NCBI GenBank assembly: GCA_015228925.1
Contig: JADGCQ010000008.1
Coordinates: 1 to 64,000, forward strand
Source: Magnetococcales bacterium
GTDB taxonomy: Bacteria; Pseudomonadota; Magnetococcia; Magnetococcales; UBA8363
DNA: 64,000 nt
Reading direction: 5' to 3'
Every line of letters begins with the position of its first letter. Position 1 is the stretch's first letter. The notes beneath the pieces are model-generated. The model had not been told where the DNA came from. It ran no database searches and saw only the letters and a program-made list of their open reading frames with translations. The position numbers were made by a program, and so were the translations under genes. Positions 17,978 to 27,333 of the stretch are shown piece after piece.

Positions 17978-19351
17978 CTATCCAACGATATTATAAATCC
18001 TCTTCCTGAATCCCACCCCTAACTCCTCCCGTGCGATTCGCTCACAGGCGGCAATATCCACCCCCTCCAGCCCTTCGATTGCCGTCGCCTGAACATCCTT
18101 CACATAATGCTTGACTGCTAAGCAAAACCCCTTCACCGCCTCATAAGAACCCGCCAGCGACGGTCTGCAATGACGATCATAGACCATGGCATTCTGAGCA
18201 TTGAGCGAAATGGAGACCGCATCCACCAATCCCGCAAACAACGGCGTCACATCCCGTCCATACACCAAATTGGCCAATCCATCCGTGTTCACCCGAATCC
18301 GTTGACACCCCCTACCCTTCGCCCAACGGGCAACCTCCAACAACACCGATAACCGCAACGTCGGTTCACCATAGCCGCAAAACACCAACTCCTCATATGC
18401 AGAAATGTCTCCCAACGCCGCGATGATCTCCTGCGCCTTGGGATTGTGATGCAACGTCAGATCATAATGATGTACCCACGGCTTTTCCCACTTGGGACAA
18501 AATTGACACCGTAACGTACACCCCCCCGTCAGGTTGACATAGAGTCCTTTGCCGATGGCATAGGTCAACGTCTCCTTTTCCGGTGCCTCCAAACCAAATA
18601 AGCGCAGATAATTGGCGGTTGTCTGCGTCGCCAACTCTTCCAGGGATATCCCCTTGACCTGAGCCAATACCCGTGCCACCTCAACGACGAAAGAGGGTTC
18701 ATTGCGCTTACTGCGATGGGGCGTCGGGGCCAAATAGGGGGCATCCGTCTCCACCAAGAGTCGATCCAATGGAACCTCCGCAGCAACCTGCCGCAATGCT
18801 TGTGCACCACGAAACGTCAGAATACCCGAAAAACTGATATGATAGCCAAAATCAAGTGCCCAACGCGCCATGGCCAGCGATCCGGTAAAGCAATGAATCA
18901 CCCCGCCACATCCCCTGCCCCCCTCCTCCTCCAAGACCCGAATGGTATCACTTTCAGCCTCACGGGTATGAATGACCAACGGTAAATGACGCGCAACCGC
19001 GACCCGAATATGATCACGAAATACCCGTTCCTGCGCCTCTTTCGATGAATGATTATAATGAAAGTCAAATCCCGTCTCACCCACAGCCACCATCTTGGGA
19101 TGGTTCAACGCATTGAACAAGGCTGCCGTCACCCCCTCCCCCGCTTCTGCGGCATAATGGGGATGAATGCCAGCCGTGGTCGTGAGTTGTGGGTAAGACT
19201 CCACCAGATGGATTAACTCTTCAACTTCCGTTAATCGAGTGGAAATTGTATTAATGAAAGTCACTCCCGCTTGTTCGGCACGCTGGAGTATGGATTCCAA
19301 GTCCTGAGAAAAATCAGGAAAATTCAAATGACAATGGCTATCCGCAAGCAT
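17978..19351 (-). CDS. TatD-family hydrolase fused to a radical SAM domain
   Basis: The 457-residue protein joins two domains. Residues 1-255 are a TatD metal-dependent DNase/hydrolase, with HCH at 6-8, GETGFDF, HTREA, HCFTG and ETDAPYLAP. Residues 265-457 are a radical SAM domain with the cluster motif CTLRCQFC (C278, C282, C285), a GGCTLRC context and a GEPTLR motif. TatD-linked radical SAM proteins are known as a family, often as separate genes; their substrate is unknown. ATG at 19351 gives the canonical TatD start, preferred over a TTG at 19375. It lies just beyond the repeat at 19382-19576 from the ricT-holB-tmk run. Confidence 0.9.
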   Translation of the reverse strand: MLADSHCHLNFPDFSQDLESILQRAEQAGVTFINTISTRLTEVEELIHLVESYPQLTTTAGIHPHYAAEAGEGVTAALFNALNHPKMVAVGETGFDFHYNHSSKEAQERVFRDHIRVAVARHLPLVIHTREAESDTIRVLEEEGGRGCGGVIHCFTGSLAMARWALDFGYHISFSGILTFRGAQALRQVAAEVPLDRLLVETDAPYLAPTPHRSKRNEPSFVVEVARVLAQVKGISLEELATQTTANYLRLFGLEAPEKETLTYAIGKGLYVNLTGGCTLRCQFCPKWEKPWVHHYDLTLHHNPKAQEIIAALGDISAYEELVFCGYGEPTLRLSVLLEVARWAKGRGCQRIRVNTDGLANLVYGRDVTPLFAGLVDAVSISLNAQNAMVYDRHCRPSLAGSYEAVKGFCLAVKHYVKDVQATAIEGLEGVDIAACERIAREELGVGFRKRIYNIVG

Positions 19352-19381
19352 TTTTTCCCCCTGGTATACCGCCAAATAAAA

Positions 19382-19576
19382 CTATTAAAAGAAAAAAGGG
19401 GTCTGGGGGATTGCCCCCAGGGTTTTGATTTTAAACAAAAAGCTCCCATTTTTGCTTTGAATTTTCTTTTAAATTTAAACAAAGTCAACAGCGAAGAATG
19501 AAGCTTTTTATTTAAATTCAAAAGCAAATTCAAAACCCTGGGGGCAATCCCCCAGACCCCTTTTTTCTTTTAATAA
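19382..19576. repeat. Dispersed long inverted-repeat element (copy 3, complete)
   Basis: This is the best copy of the element. The left arm (about 19382-19427) and right arm (19531-19576) are almost perfect reverse complements over 46 bases, including GGGGTCTGGGGGATTGCCCC. The A/T-rich core of about 100 bases shares blocks with copy 2 at 9955-10160. It lies between two minus-strand genes, ricT and the TatD-radical SAM gene, so here it may end or weaken read-through within an otherwise conserved gene run. Confidence 0.9.
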
Positions 19577-19618
19577 TTTTTCATGGGGTGTTGACCAATG
19601 ATCGCATATCAACGCGAC

Positions 19619-21073
19619 TTAAGCATTGTCATTCACCTCAGCCGATGGACCATTTCCCCTATTTCCTGAATTTTTTCTCCTTTTTCGGCGGCGTTTTTTC
19701 CCAGGAGTCCCCCCTTCCCCCACTCCTTGGGTTTGGCCACTGACTCCAGAGTCAGCAGGCACCACCGATTGAGGGGCTTCCCGGTGACTGGAAACAACAC
19801 CCGGCATCTCTCCAGAAGAACCATCCTGCACCGACACAGTTTTTTTCCGGTTTTTCCTTTTCCGCGAGCGTCGTTTTTCGTTCCCCAGATTTTCATTTTC
19901 CGCAAGATGTTTCGGACCTCCGCGATCATGAGGCGGAGCAGCCACCGCCGCGACCACGACCTCCTCTGTTATCTTCTCCTCGAAGTCTTCGGATACCGTT
20001 GGCATGGCAGAAGTGACTGCCGGTTTTTCGGGCAACAAGTCAGCCGCAGGACAATTTTCCCGCGTCCCATCGGCAAACTGGCATGTCACCCTTCCACGTA
20101 ACGGCTGCACACTGCGAATGAGTACCTCCCGACCATCCCGGGTCCAACGATTTTCTTTGACCACAGGCAATGATTCTCGCAGATGAATATAAGCTTCATT
20201 TTCATACGCCAAGCAACACATCAAACGGCCACAGACCCCTGAAATACCATCTGGATTGAGGGATAAATCCTGGTTCTTGGCCATTCTGACCGATACCGGA
20301 TGAAATTTCTGCAAATATTGTGAACAACAAAAATCTTTCCCACAATGGCCGACCCCTCCCAAAAGACGGGTTTCATCCCGAACGCCCACATGCCGCATCT
20401 CCACACGAACACTGAGTTCTTCCGATAATTGTTTGACCAAATCGCGGAAATCGACCCGAACTTCCGAAGTAAAATAAAAGATTGCCTTGGTACCACCGGG
20501 TTGATAAATCACGCGGGATAGTTTCATCGGCAATGCTGCCCGTCGAATCATATCCCGACCCAAAATCTTGGCTTTAAGCTCTTTCTCCCGACGGGCATCG
20601 GCCTGACTGGACTCGTGTTCCCCAATTTTGCGGATAATGCGCGTGATGCTGCCCGGATAAAGCTTTCTTGGATCATTTTTTCCGGTATAGACCATGTTGG
20701 AAACAAATATGACACACCCCTCCGCTTCACCATCTTTTGTTTGCAACAACAACCGATCCCCTGGGGCCAGATCGGGAAAACTGGCAACCAAACGATAGAC
20801 CATACTGGATTCACGCAATCGGATTCCCAAGATCCGTCTCTCTGGTCTCCCAGAGCGCGAGGCTGGCCTCTGCGGCTTCCGTGTCGGGCTGTCATGGGAA
20901 AGTATGGGGTAATCCACATCCCCCCCATCATCGTGGGACTCTCCAGAAGAGTCCGCCGTGCGGTCGAGATTCCCTCCCGCTTCACCGGCTACCGACGGCT
21001 GATATTCCCCCTGGAGGCAATCCGATTGGCTTTCATCCAGATTTTGTTGTTCACCCTCAAGACCAATGCTCAA
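19619..21073 (-). CDS. ricT: RicT/YaaT-type PSP1 domain protein
   Basis: The 484-residue protein has a central PSP1 domain (about residues 80-300) with the conserved cysteine clusters GHCGKDFCC and VCGRLMCC, which in Bacillus RicT take part in iron-sulfur cluster binding. The N-terminal 75 residues and the last 130 are charged and probably disordered, ending in Lys/Arg runs. In Bacillus RicT acts in a complex that promotes mRNA maturation by RNase Y. The TTG start overlaps the holB stop by 4 bases and has GGGAG upstream. The tmk-holB-ricT order matches Firmicutes. Its role in a proteobacterium is unknown. Confidence 0.88.
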   Translation of the reverse strand: MSIGLEGEQQNLDESQSDCLQGEYQPSVAGEAGGNLDRTADSSGESHDDGGDVDYPILSHDSPTRKPQRPASRSGRPERRILGIRLRESSMVYRLVASFPDLAPGDRLLLQTKDGEAEGCVIFVSNMVYTGKNDPRKLYPGSITRIIRKIGEHESSQADARREKELKAKILGRDMIRRAALPMKLSRVIYQPGGTKAIFYFTSEVRVDFRDLVKQLSEELSVRVEMRHVGVRDETRLLGGVGHCGKDFCCSQYLQKFHPVSVRMAKNQDLSLNPDGISGVCGRLMCCLAYENEAYIHLRESLPVVKENRWTRDGREVLIRSVQPLRGRVTCQFADGTRENCPAADLLPEKPAVTSAMPTVSEDFEEKITEEVVVAAVAAPPHDRGGPKHLAENENLGNEKRRSRKRKNRKKTVSVQDGSSGEMPGVVSSHREAPQSVVPADSGVSGQTQGVGEGGTPGKKRRRKRRKNSGNRGNGPSAEVNDNA

Positions 21074-22032
21074 AGAACAGCTCCCGAAATCCGCAACACC
21101 TTGATAAAAATTCCTTCAAGAAGCAGACGTTTGTTAATATTATTGGTTTCTGCCAATGAAAAAAATTCGTTGGCGAAGCTCTCCACCGTCAACCATGCAC
21201 GCACACGCTGCGGTCGGCTTCCAGAGGTCACACAGTCACGAACTTTTTGGGTAATCCATTGACGCATGACAAACTGCGCCAGTGCAAAACGTTCGGCCTG
21301 GGACCAATACTCGGCCACTTCACACAATTTTCCCAAGCGTCCCGCCCGCATCAGTTGTTCCATTTCCTGAATCAGTTGCTGACACTCCGTAAGCTGCCCC
21401 TCGCGGACAAAACGCAAAGCAAACCCCAAATCACCTTCCGAATAGTTCCGTACCGTTTCCCATTGGTCATCCGCCAAATCGATCTGTCCCCGAAGAATGT
21501 GAGAAAAATCTTCTTGGGATAAGGCATGGAAATAATACTTCACGCAACGGGAACGAATCGTCGCCAACAGCACCCCCGGACGACACGTCACCAAAATCAC
21601 CACAGAATTGGCCGGCGGTTCTTCCAAAGTTTTGAGCAATGCATTGGCCGCTGCCGCATTCATCTGCGCCGCATCATCGACAATCGCCACTTTCCAATTG
21701 GACTCCATGGGAGTCAGGGAAAGAAACCGAGTCAATTCACGGATTTGATCGACCGAAATTCTGGTTTTCCCCTCTTCTTTTTCCACCCACTGCAAATCGG
21801 CATGACACCGCAGTTCCACCTTGTGGCAGGCTGCACACTGTTGACACCCCAGTTGCGATGCTCCCGCATTCTGGGGATTGGTACACAAAAGGGCCTGGGC
21901 ATAGTGATGGGCGACCGTCGCTTTCCCAATGCCCGATGGTCCGGCAAAAAGGGAGGAATGGGCCAAGTCTCCCGAATGCAGACCCGACTGCAACCCCCGA
22001 ATGATTTCATGATGCCCGATAAGTTCACGCAA
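21070..22032 (-). CDS. holB: DNA polymerase III subunit delta'
   Basis: The 320-residue clamp-loader subunit has a P-loop GPSGIGKATV, four zinc-binding cysteines (CTNPQ...LGCQQCAAC), a VDDAAQMN Walker B-like strand, LLKTLEEPP and the SRC motif with the arginine finger (TIRSRC). Delta' holds the clamp-loader ring that places the beta clamp on DNA. The gene overlaps tmk by 8 bases and ricT by 4, so translation is probably coupled. Confidence 0.94.
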   Translation of the reverse strand: MRELIGHHEIIRGLQSGLHSGDLAHSSLFAGPSGIGKATVAHHYAQALLCTNPQNAGASQLGCQQCAACHKVELRCHADLQWVEKEEGKTRISVDQIRELTRFLSLTPMESNWKVAIVDDAAQMNAAAANALLKTLEEPPANSVVILVTCRPGVLLATIRSRCVKYYFHALSQEDFSHILRGQIDLADDQWETVRNYSEGDLGFALRFVREGQLTECQQLIQEMEQLMRAGRLGKLCEVAEYWSQAERFALAQFVMRQWITQKVRDCVTSGSRPQRVRAWLTVESFANEFFSLAETNNINKRLLLEGIFIKVLRISGAVL

Positions 22033-22693
22033 CTTCAGGAAAACCCCCCTTGACCGCTTTCCAAACCGCTTCCATAACGATTTCTTCGGAACTCATGGCA
22101 TCGATCACCCGAAACCGCCTGGGATCATTCCGGGCAAGCGTGATAAATCCCTCATGGACCCGTTGGTGAAAAGCCGCCTCTTCCATTTCAAAGCGGGCTT
22201 CAGCACCTTGACCGTTGAGAAGCCCCCATTTTTCCTTTGCCCGCTCGATCCCATCCTGGGGATCCATGGTCAACAAGATGGTCAGATCGGGAACCCATCC
22301 TCCCAGTGCCCATCCATGCAACATCTCAATAAACGACCTCTCCATCCCGCGCCCAAATCCCTGATAGGCCAGAGTGCTATCAAAAAAACGGTCACAAACG
22401 ACCCATTTTCCTTGTTTTAACGCAGGCTGAATCAATTGTCGGACATGTTCAATCCGGGCAGCGGTCATCAGCAGCAACTCGGTCTTTGCATCCATGGTCT
22501 CTGGAGACCCCGATACCAAAAGGTGTCTGAGCCGCTCCGAGAAAGGACATCCACCCGGTTCCCGCGTCCGCACAACCTCGATGCCACAACGCTCCAACCG
22601 TTGGGATAATCGTTGGGATTGGGTCGATTTGCCAACCCCATCGCCCCCTTCAAAGGAGATAAACTTCCCTTGAAAAGGACCGCGATCATTCAT
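22025..22693 (-). CDS. tmk: Thymidylate kinase
   Basis: The 222-residue enzyme phosphorylates dTMP to dTDP. The P-loop is EGGDGVGKST, the DRY-like motif reads VCDRFFDSTLAYQG and the TREPGG segment contacts the substrate. Length is normal. It follows mltG by 11 bases and overlaps holB, as in many proteobacteria. Confidence 0.96.
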   Translation of the reverse strand: MNDRGPFQGKFISFEGGDGVGKSTQSQRLSQRLERCGIEVVRTREPGGCPFSERLRHLLVSGSPETMDAKTELLLMTAARIEHVRQLIQPALKQGKWVVCDRFFDSTLAYQGFGRGMERSFIEMLHGWALGGWVPDLTILLTMDPQDGIERAKEKWGLLNGQGAEARFEMEEAAFHQRVHEGFITLARNDPRRFRVIDAMSSEEIVMEAVWKAVKGGFPEVA

Positions 22694-22704
22694 GGCCGAC
22701 CGGT

Positions 22705-23709
22705 TCAGGGGTGACGTTTGCCGCGCCGCTGATAAGTATCCACATTCTTTTCATGTTCCTCCAGGGTAGATGAAAATACGTGTGCCCCATTGCCATTGGC
22801 TACAAAATACAAAGATCGGGTAGACTCGGGATAAAACACCGCATGGATAGAGGCGCGTCCAGGATTGCAAATGGGGGTGGGAGGCAATCCCTTGCGCATA
22901 TAGGTATTGTACGGGGTCGATGTGGTCAAATGCTTCCGGGTGATGTTGCCGTCAAAATTTGCGATACCATAAATGACCGTGGGATCGCTCTGCAACATCA
23001 TATCGCGCTTGAGGCGATTTTGAAACACGCCAGAGATCAACGGACGCTCAGACCCCTGCCCCGTCTCCTTCTCGACAATGGAAGCAAGAATCAGTGCCTG
23101 GTATGCGGTAAACTTGAAATCCTTGGGGCGATGATCCCACTCCTCCTGCAACGTCTTTTTGGCCCTTGCCACCATCCGACGGGTCATATCCACAACCAGA
23201 TCACCGCTACGATAAAAATAGGTGTCTGGAAACATCCACCCCTCCAAATGGCCACCATCCAGACGCAGACCCTGCGCAAACATCGGATCCAGCACCACAC
23301 TCCCGGCATCCTTCCAGCCTTGCTTTTCCATCAACACAACAATTTCTTTGAGCGAAAGACCCTCCGGGACCACAAAGCGCAGCTTGGTAACACCCGTTCC
23401 ATCCTGTAGCTGCGCAAGAACAGCACCGGGGAGCCGTCCCTGTTCAAAACGGTACTCCCCGGCTTGGACAACAAGCTGATTGGTCACTTTCGCCAACAAC
23501 ACCATCCAAAAAGCGGAAGAGACAACCCCTTGCGCTTCCAGAACCCGCGAAACCCTGTGCAGATTCCATCCCTTCTGGATGGAGATTATTTTTGTTTCTG
23601 GCACCTGTCGGCGATAAAACGACACAAAATCAAAACCCACAGCTCCCGACACAACGACCAACACAGTCAGGATAATCCAACCAACTCTTAAAATTTTCCT
23701 ACCGTTCAA
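22705..23709 (-). CDS. mltG: Endolytic murein transglycosylase MltG
   Basis: The 334-residue protein has one N-terminal membrane helix (about 10-28) and a periplasmic YceG-like domain. The catalytic Glu lies in ASIVEKETG. Conserved LEGWMFPDTY and TTSTPYNTYMRKGLPPTPI blocks are present. MltG cuts nascent glycan strands and helps set their length. The TTG at 23709 overlaps the fabF stop (TTGA) and is preferred over starts inside fabF; the ribosome site is weak. It belongs to the fab-mltG-tmk-holB run. Confidence 0.93.
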   Translation of the reverse strand: MNGRKILRVGWIILTVLVVVSGAVGFDFVSFYRRQVPETKIISIQKGWNLHRVSRVLEAQGVVSSAFWMVLLAKVTNQLVVQAGEYRFEQGRLPGAVLAQLQDGTGVTKLRFVVPEGLSLKEIVVLMEKQGWKDAGSVVLDPMFAQGLRLDGGHLEGWMFPDTYFYRSGDLVVDMTRRMVARAKKTLQEEWDHRPKDFKFTAYQALILASIVEKETGQGSERPLISGVFQNRLKRDMMLQSDPTVIYGIANFDGNITRKHLTTSTPYNTYMRKGLPPTPICNPGRASIHAVFYPESTRSLYFVANGNGAHVFSSTLEEHEKNVDTYQRRGKRHP

Positions 23710-24950
23710 CGCACACGCTTCAGCAGCAAACTCGAATTCGTCCCACCAAATCCAAAGGAATTGGTCAAGGCACACGCCATGTCCACATCCCTTGCCGTAT
23801 GGGGTACGTAATCAAGGTCACACTCTGGATCGGGAGAGTCCAAATTAATGGTCGGAGGCACCACCTGGTGATAAAGGGCCAACGCCGTAAAAATCGCCTC
23901 AACCCCTCCCGCCGCACCCAAGAGATGGCCTGTCATCGATTTGGTCGAAGAAACCAACAATTGCTTCTTAGCCTCCTCCGCGCCAAAAACCAACTTCATC
24001 GCCTGTGTTTCCACAGCGTCTCCCAAAGGGGTCGATGTCCCGTGGGCATTGATGTAGCGAACCGCATCGGGATTCGTTTTGGCATCGTTGAGCGCATTAC
24101 GCATACACGTCGCTGCACCCATCCCATCGGGCGACGGTGCCGTGATATGGTAAGCATCTCCCGACATCCCATAACCCGCCACTTCGGCGTAGATGACAGC
24201 CCCGCGCTTTTGGGCCATTTCCATCTCTTCCAGGACAACAACCCCCGCCCCTTCCGCAATGACAAAGCCATCGCGGTCTTTATCCCACGGGCGGGAAGCC
24301 TTCGTCGGTTCATCATTGCGTGTGGACAATGCTTTGGCGGCGGCAAATCCTCCGACCCCCAATTCGCAAATCGCCGCTTCGGCCCCACCGGCGATCATAA
24401 CATCCGCATCGCCCCGACGGATCATCGCCATGGCGTCGCCGATGGCGTGATTGCCCGTTGCACAAGCCGTCACAGGGGCATGATTCGGACCCTTCAACCC
24501 AAACAATATCGCTACATGACCCGAAATCAAATTGATCAATGACATGGGGATGAAAAACGGCGAAATTCGTCGTGGTCCCTTCTCTTTCAAAACCATCGCC
24601 TGATTTTGAATCGCCGTCAAACCACCAATGCCGGAACCGATGGTCACGCCAATACGATGCGCGTTTTCCTCGGTAACCACAATGCCGGCCTCTTTCCATG
24701 CCAACTGCGCCGCCGCCAGCCCAAAATGCATGAAAAGGTCCATCTTGCGAAGCTCTTTTTTATCAAGCCAATCTTCCGCCTTGAACCCCCTGCATTCACC
24801 GGCTATCCGGCTTGCATATTCTGTGGCATCAAAACGGGTGATCGTCCCGACACCCGAACGACCCGATATCAAACCGGACCACGTTTCCTGGGTTCCCACG
24901 CCAAGTGGGGTGACCAACCCTAGGCCTGTTATGACCACACGACGGTTCAC
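23706..24950 (-). CDS. fabF: 3-oxoacyl-[acyl-carrier-protein] synthase II
   Basis: The 414-residue condensing enzyme elongates acyl-ACP with malonyl-ACP. The Cys-His-His triad lies in VTACATG, INAHGTSTPLGD and KSMTGHLLGAAG. The C-terminal NSFGFGGTNSSL loop is conserved. Length is normal and the protein is soluble. It lies 109 bases after acpP and overlaps mltG by 4 bases. Confidence 0.97.
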   Translation of the reverse strand: MNRRVVITGLGLVTPLGVGTQETWSGLISGRSGVGTITRFDATEYASRIAGECRGFKAEDWLDKKELRKMDLFMHFGLAAAQLAWKEAGIVVTEENAHRIGVTIGSGIGGLTAIQNQAMVLKEKGPRRISPFFIPMSLINLISGHVAILFGLKGPNHAPVTACATGNHAIGDAMAMIRRGDADVMIAGGAEAAICELGVGGFAAAKALSTRNDEPTKASRPWDKDRDGFVIAEGAGVVVLEEMEMAQKRGAVIYAEVAGYGMSGDAYHITAPSPDGMGAATCMRNALNDAKTNPDAVRYINAHGTSTPLGDAVETQAMKLVFGAEEAKKQLLVSSTKSMTGHLLGAAGGVEAIFTALALYHQVVPPTINLDSPDPECDLDYVPHTARDVDMACALTNSFGFGGTNSSLLLKRVR

Positions 24951-25059
24951 GTTCCTGGTTCTCCCTGAAATATGTCTGTTGAAATACGCACCTTACCAGA
25001 CCTCTGCCATCGCCCGTCACCATCCGTCCTTCGCAAGACCGCTTGTCACCATGGCAAAA

Positions 25060-25296
25060 TCATGAAGTCTGTTTTTCGATGTATGCAATCGCTTGGCGTA
25101 CTGTTTGAATTTTTTCCGCCGCATCATCTGGAATTTCCATCCCAAACTCTTCTTCCAACGCCATCACCAGTTCCACCGTATCCAAAGAGTCGGCTCCAAG
25201 ATCGTCCACAAAGTTGGCATCATCGGTCACCTGGCTTGCTTCCACCTGGAGCTGTTCTACAACGATTTTCTTGACTCTCTCGGCAATTGTACTCAT
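25060..25296 (-). CDS. acpP: Acyl carrier protein
   Basis: The 78-residue acidic protein carries growing acyl chains on a phosphopantetheine arm attached to Ser37 in the [10 protein letters not shown] motif. Sequence and length are typical for AcpP. It sits between fabG and fabF, its usual place. Confidence 0.98.
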   Translation of the reverse strand: MSTIAERVKKIVVEQLQVEASQVTDDANFVDDLGADSLDTVELVMALEEEFGMEIPDDAAEKIQTVRQAIAYIEKQTS

Positions 25297-25369
25297 TATT
25301 TTCCCCTGTTATAGGATTGTGGTCCATCACGTTGGCCGAACCGGGATACGAAACCTGACATATCCCCGA

Positions 25370-26107
25370 TCAACCCATATACATTCCCCCATTCACATGC
25401 AAGGTCTCACCGGTAATATATCGAGATGAATCGGCAGCCAGGAAACAGACAGCATGAGCCACATCTTCGGGTGTACCCATCGCCCCCATCGGAATCCGGG
25501 AGAGGATAGCCTCACTCGCTTTGGGATTCAACTTATCTGTCATAGCCGTCCGAATAAAGCCAGGGGCAACGCAATTGGCTGTAATATTCCTCGAAGCAAC
25601 TTCCGCCGCCAGACTTTTGGTAAACCCCATCAGCCCCGCTTTGGAGGCGGCATAGTTGGCTTGACCGGCATTACCCGTCGCCCCCACCACCGAGGCGATG
25701 TTGACGATCCGACCATACCGGGCTTTCATCATGGGTTTCAATATCAACCGGGTCAACTTGAAAATACTCGTCAGATTGACCGAAAGGACACTATCCCACT
25801 CATCGTCCTTCATACGCATCAACAAATTATCCCGGGTGATTCCCGCATTATTGACCAGGATATCCACCTTTCCAAAAACATCCATCACCTGATCGACAAC
25901 CCGGGACAAATCGTCAGACTTGGTAACATCCGCTTCGATGGCGATGGACTCCGGCGCCAAAAGACGCACTTCCGCCAACGCATCCTGAAGATCACCGGGG
26001 ACATTGCTCATCAAGACCACCCTAGCTCTCCGCCTGGCCATATCATTGGCGATCACCCGTCCAATACCGCTACTGGAACCGGTGACAATGGCAATACGGC
26101 CCTCCAT
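25370..26107 (-). CDS. fabG: 3-oxoacyl-[acyl-carrier-protein] reductase
   Basis: The 245-residue short-chain dehydrogenase reduces 3-oxoacyl-ACP with NADPH. It has the cofactor motif TGSSSGIGR, the NNAG motif in ILVNNAGITRD and the catalytic YAASK. The start ATG overlaps the last base of fabD's stop codon (26107). Identity as FabG is supported by position as well as sequence. Confidence 0.96.
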   Translation of the reverse strand: MEGRIAIVTGSSSGIGRVIANDMARRRARVVLMSNVPGDLQDALAEVRLLAPESIAIEADVTKSDDLSRVVDQVMDVFGKVDILVNNAGITRDNLLMRMKDDEWDSVLSVNLTSIFKLTRLILKPMMKARYGRIVNIASVVGATGNAGQANYAASKAGLMGFTKSLAAEVASRNITANCVAPGFIRTAMTDKLNPKASEAILSRIPMGAMGTPEDVAHAVCFLAADSSRYITGETLHVNGGMYMG

Positions 26108-27093
26108 TAAACCGACGCCCTTCTGCCAAGACCCACCGCCGTCCCCATCAGGATCTCATCTTCTTGAATCGCCGCTATGTCCCCAGGAACACTGACGCCA
26201 TAAATCCTGGCATCGCCCGCCATTCTTTTCAACATTCCAGAAAGAACCCGCCCTGTCCCCAGTTCAATAAACGTATCCACCCCCAATTCCAACAACCGTT
26301 CCATGGAATCCTGCCAACGGACCGGAGCGGTCACCTGTTCCACCAGCAACTGCCGCACTTCCTCGGCACTTTGCACCTCTTTCCCAGTCACATTGGCGAT
26401 CAAGGGGGTTTTTAAATCAGACATCGCCGTTTCCGCCAAGGCTTTTTCCATCACGGTAGCCGCCGGTGCCATCAACGGACAATGAAAAGGGGCTGCCACC
26501 GCCAATGCGATACAACGACGTGCCCCTTTCAGTTTGGCCAGTTCCAATGCCCGATCCACCGCCTCTTTATGGCCGGAAATCACAACTTGGGCGGACGTGT
26601 TATAATTGGCCGGAACGCAGACCTTCCCCGTATCCCTGGCCGCATCCTGGCAAACCTCTTCCACCACATCCATATCCATATTCATCATGGCCGCCATGGC
26701 CCCAACGCCTGGGGGGACCGCCTCGCGCATGGATTGCCCGCGCAAGCGCACCAATCGAATCGCATCCGCCTTGGAAAACCCGCCAGCCGCCGCTATGGCA
26801 GCATATTCCCCCAAAGAGTGCCCCGCCACATAGTCTGGAACCAATCCGGTCTCCTCAACCATATGGGTCAGTGCCGCCAGCCCCGTCGTCACCAAAGCGG
26901 GCTGCGCATTCTCGGTCCAGGTCAATTTTTCCTTGGGACCATCAAACATCAGCCGCGTTAAAGAAAAATCAACAACCCGGTCCGCCAGATGAAACACATC
27001 GCCAACCTGGCCACCAAGCTGGGCCAACTCTTGACCCATCCCAACATCCTGCGCCCCTTGCCCAGGAAACAAAAAAGCAATTTTCCCCATCAC
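26107..27093 (-). CDS. fabD: Malonyl CoA-ACP transacylase
   Basis: The 328-residue enzyme loads malonyl groups from CoA onto ACP. The start FLFPGQGAQ and nucleophile GHSLGEYAA (Ser93) are characteristic; a His in AAPFHCPLM completes the dyad. It is the first gene of the fab run; no fabH or plsX is seen before it. The 240 bases upstream (27094-27333) hold no gene and probably its promoter. Two ATG codons in a row make the exact start uncertain by one residue. Confidence 0.96.
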   Translation of the reverse strand: MMGKIAFLFPGQGAQDVGMGQELAQLGGQVGDVFHLADRVVDFSLTRLMFDGPKEKLTWTENAQPALVTTGLAALTHMVEETGLVPDYVAGHSLGEYAAIAAAGGFSKADAIRLVRLRGQSMREAVPPGVGAMAAMMNMDMDVVEEVCQDAARDTGKVCVPANYNTSAQVVISGHKEAVDRALELAKLKGARRCIALAVAAPFHCPLMAPAATVMEKALAETAMSDLKTPLIANVTGKEVQSAEEVRQLLVEQVTAPVRWQDSMERLLELGVDTFIELGTGRVLSGMLKRMAGDARIYGVSVPGDIAAIQEDEILMGTAVGLGRRASV

Positions 27094-27333
27094 TCAATCC
27101 TCTGGATTATGAATGGATGCCTCAAGAAGAACCAAAACCTTTCCCATACCAACGTTCTTCCTGACCCAATGTGTTTGTCCCATCCAGTCGCAACAGCCCA
27201 ACCTGCCACCCGATGGTCGTATCACGCGCCCTTGCCAACCTGGCACACCAACCTAGCGTTCTTTAATGTATGCAAATCCAGGTCCATCCGCAACGGTCCA
27301 ACATACCAGCACACCCTCAACCAAGGCCAATAT

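Noticed and set aside
19324-19533. Minus-strand frame across repeat copy 3
   Set aside because: Translated repeat sequence, as for copy 2.
26466-27164. 232-codon plus-strand frame opposite fabD
   Set aside because: Pro/Gln-rich antisense shadow of a clear fabD gene.
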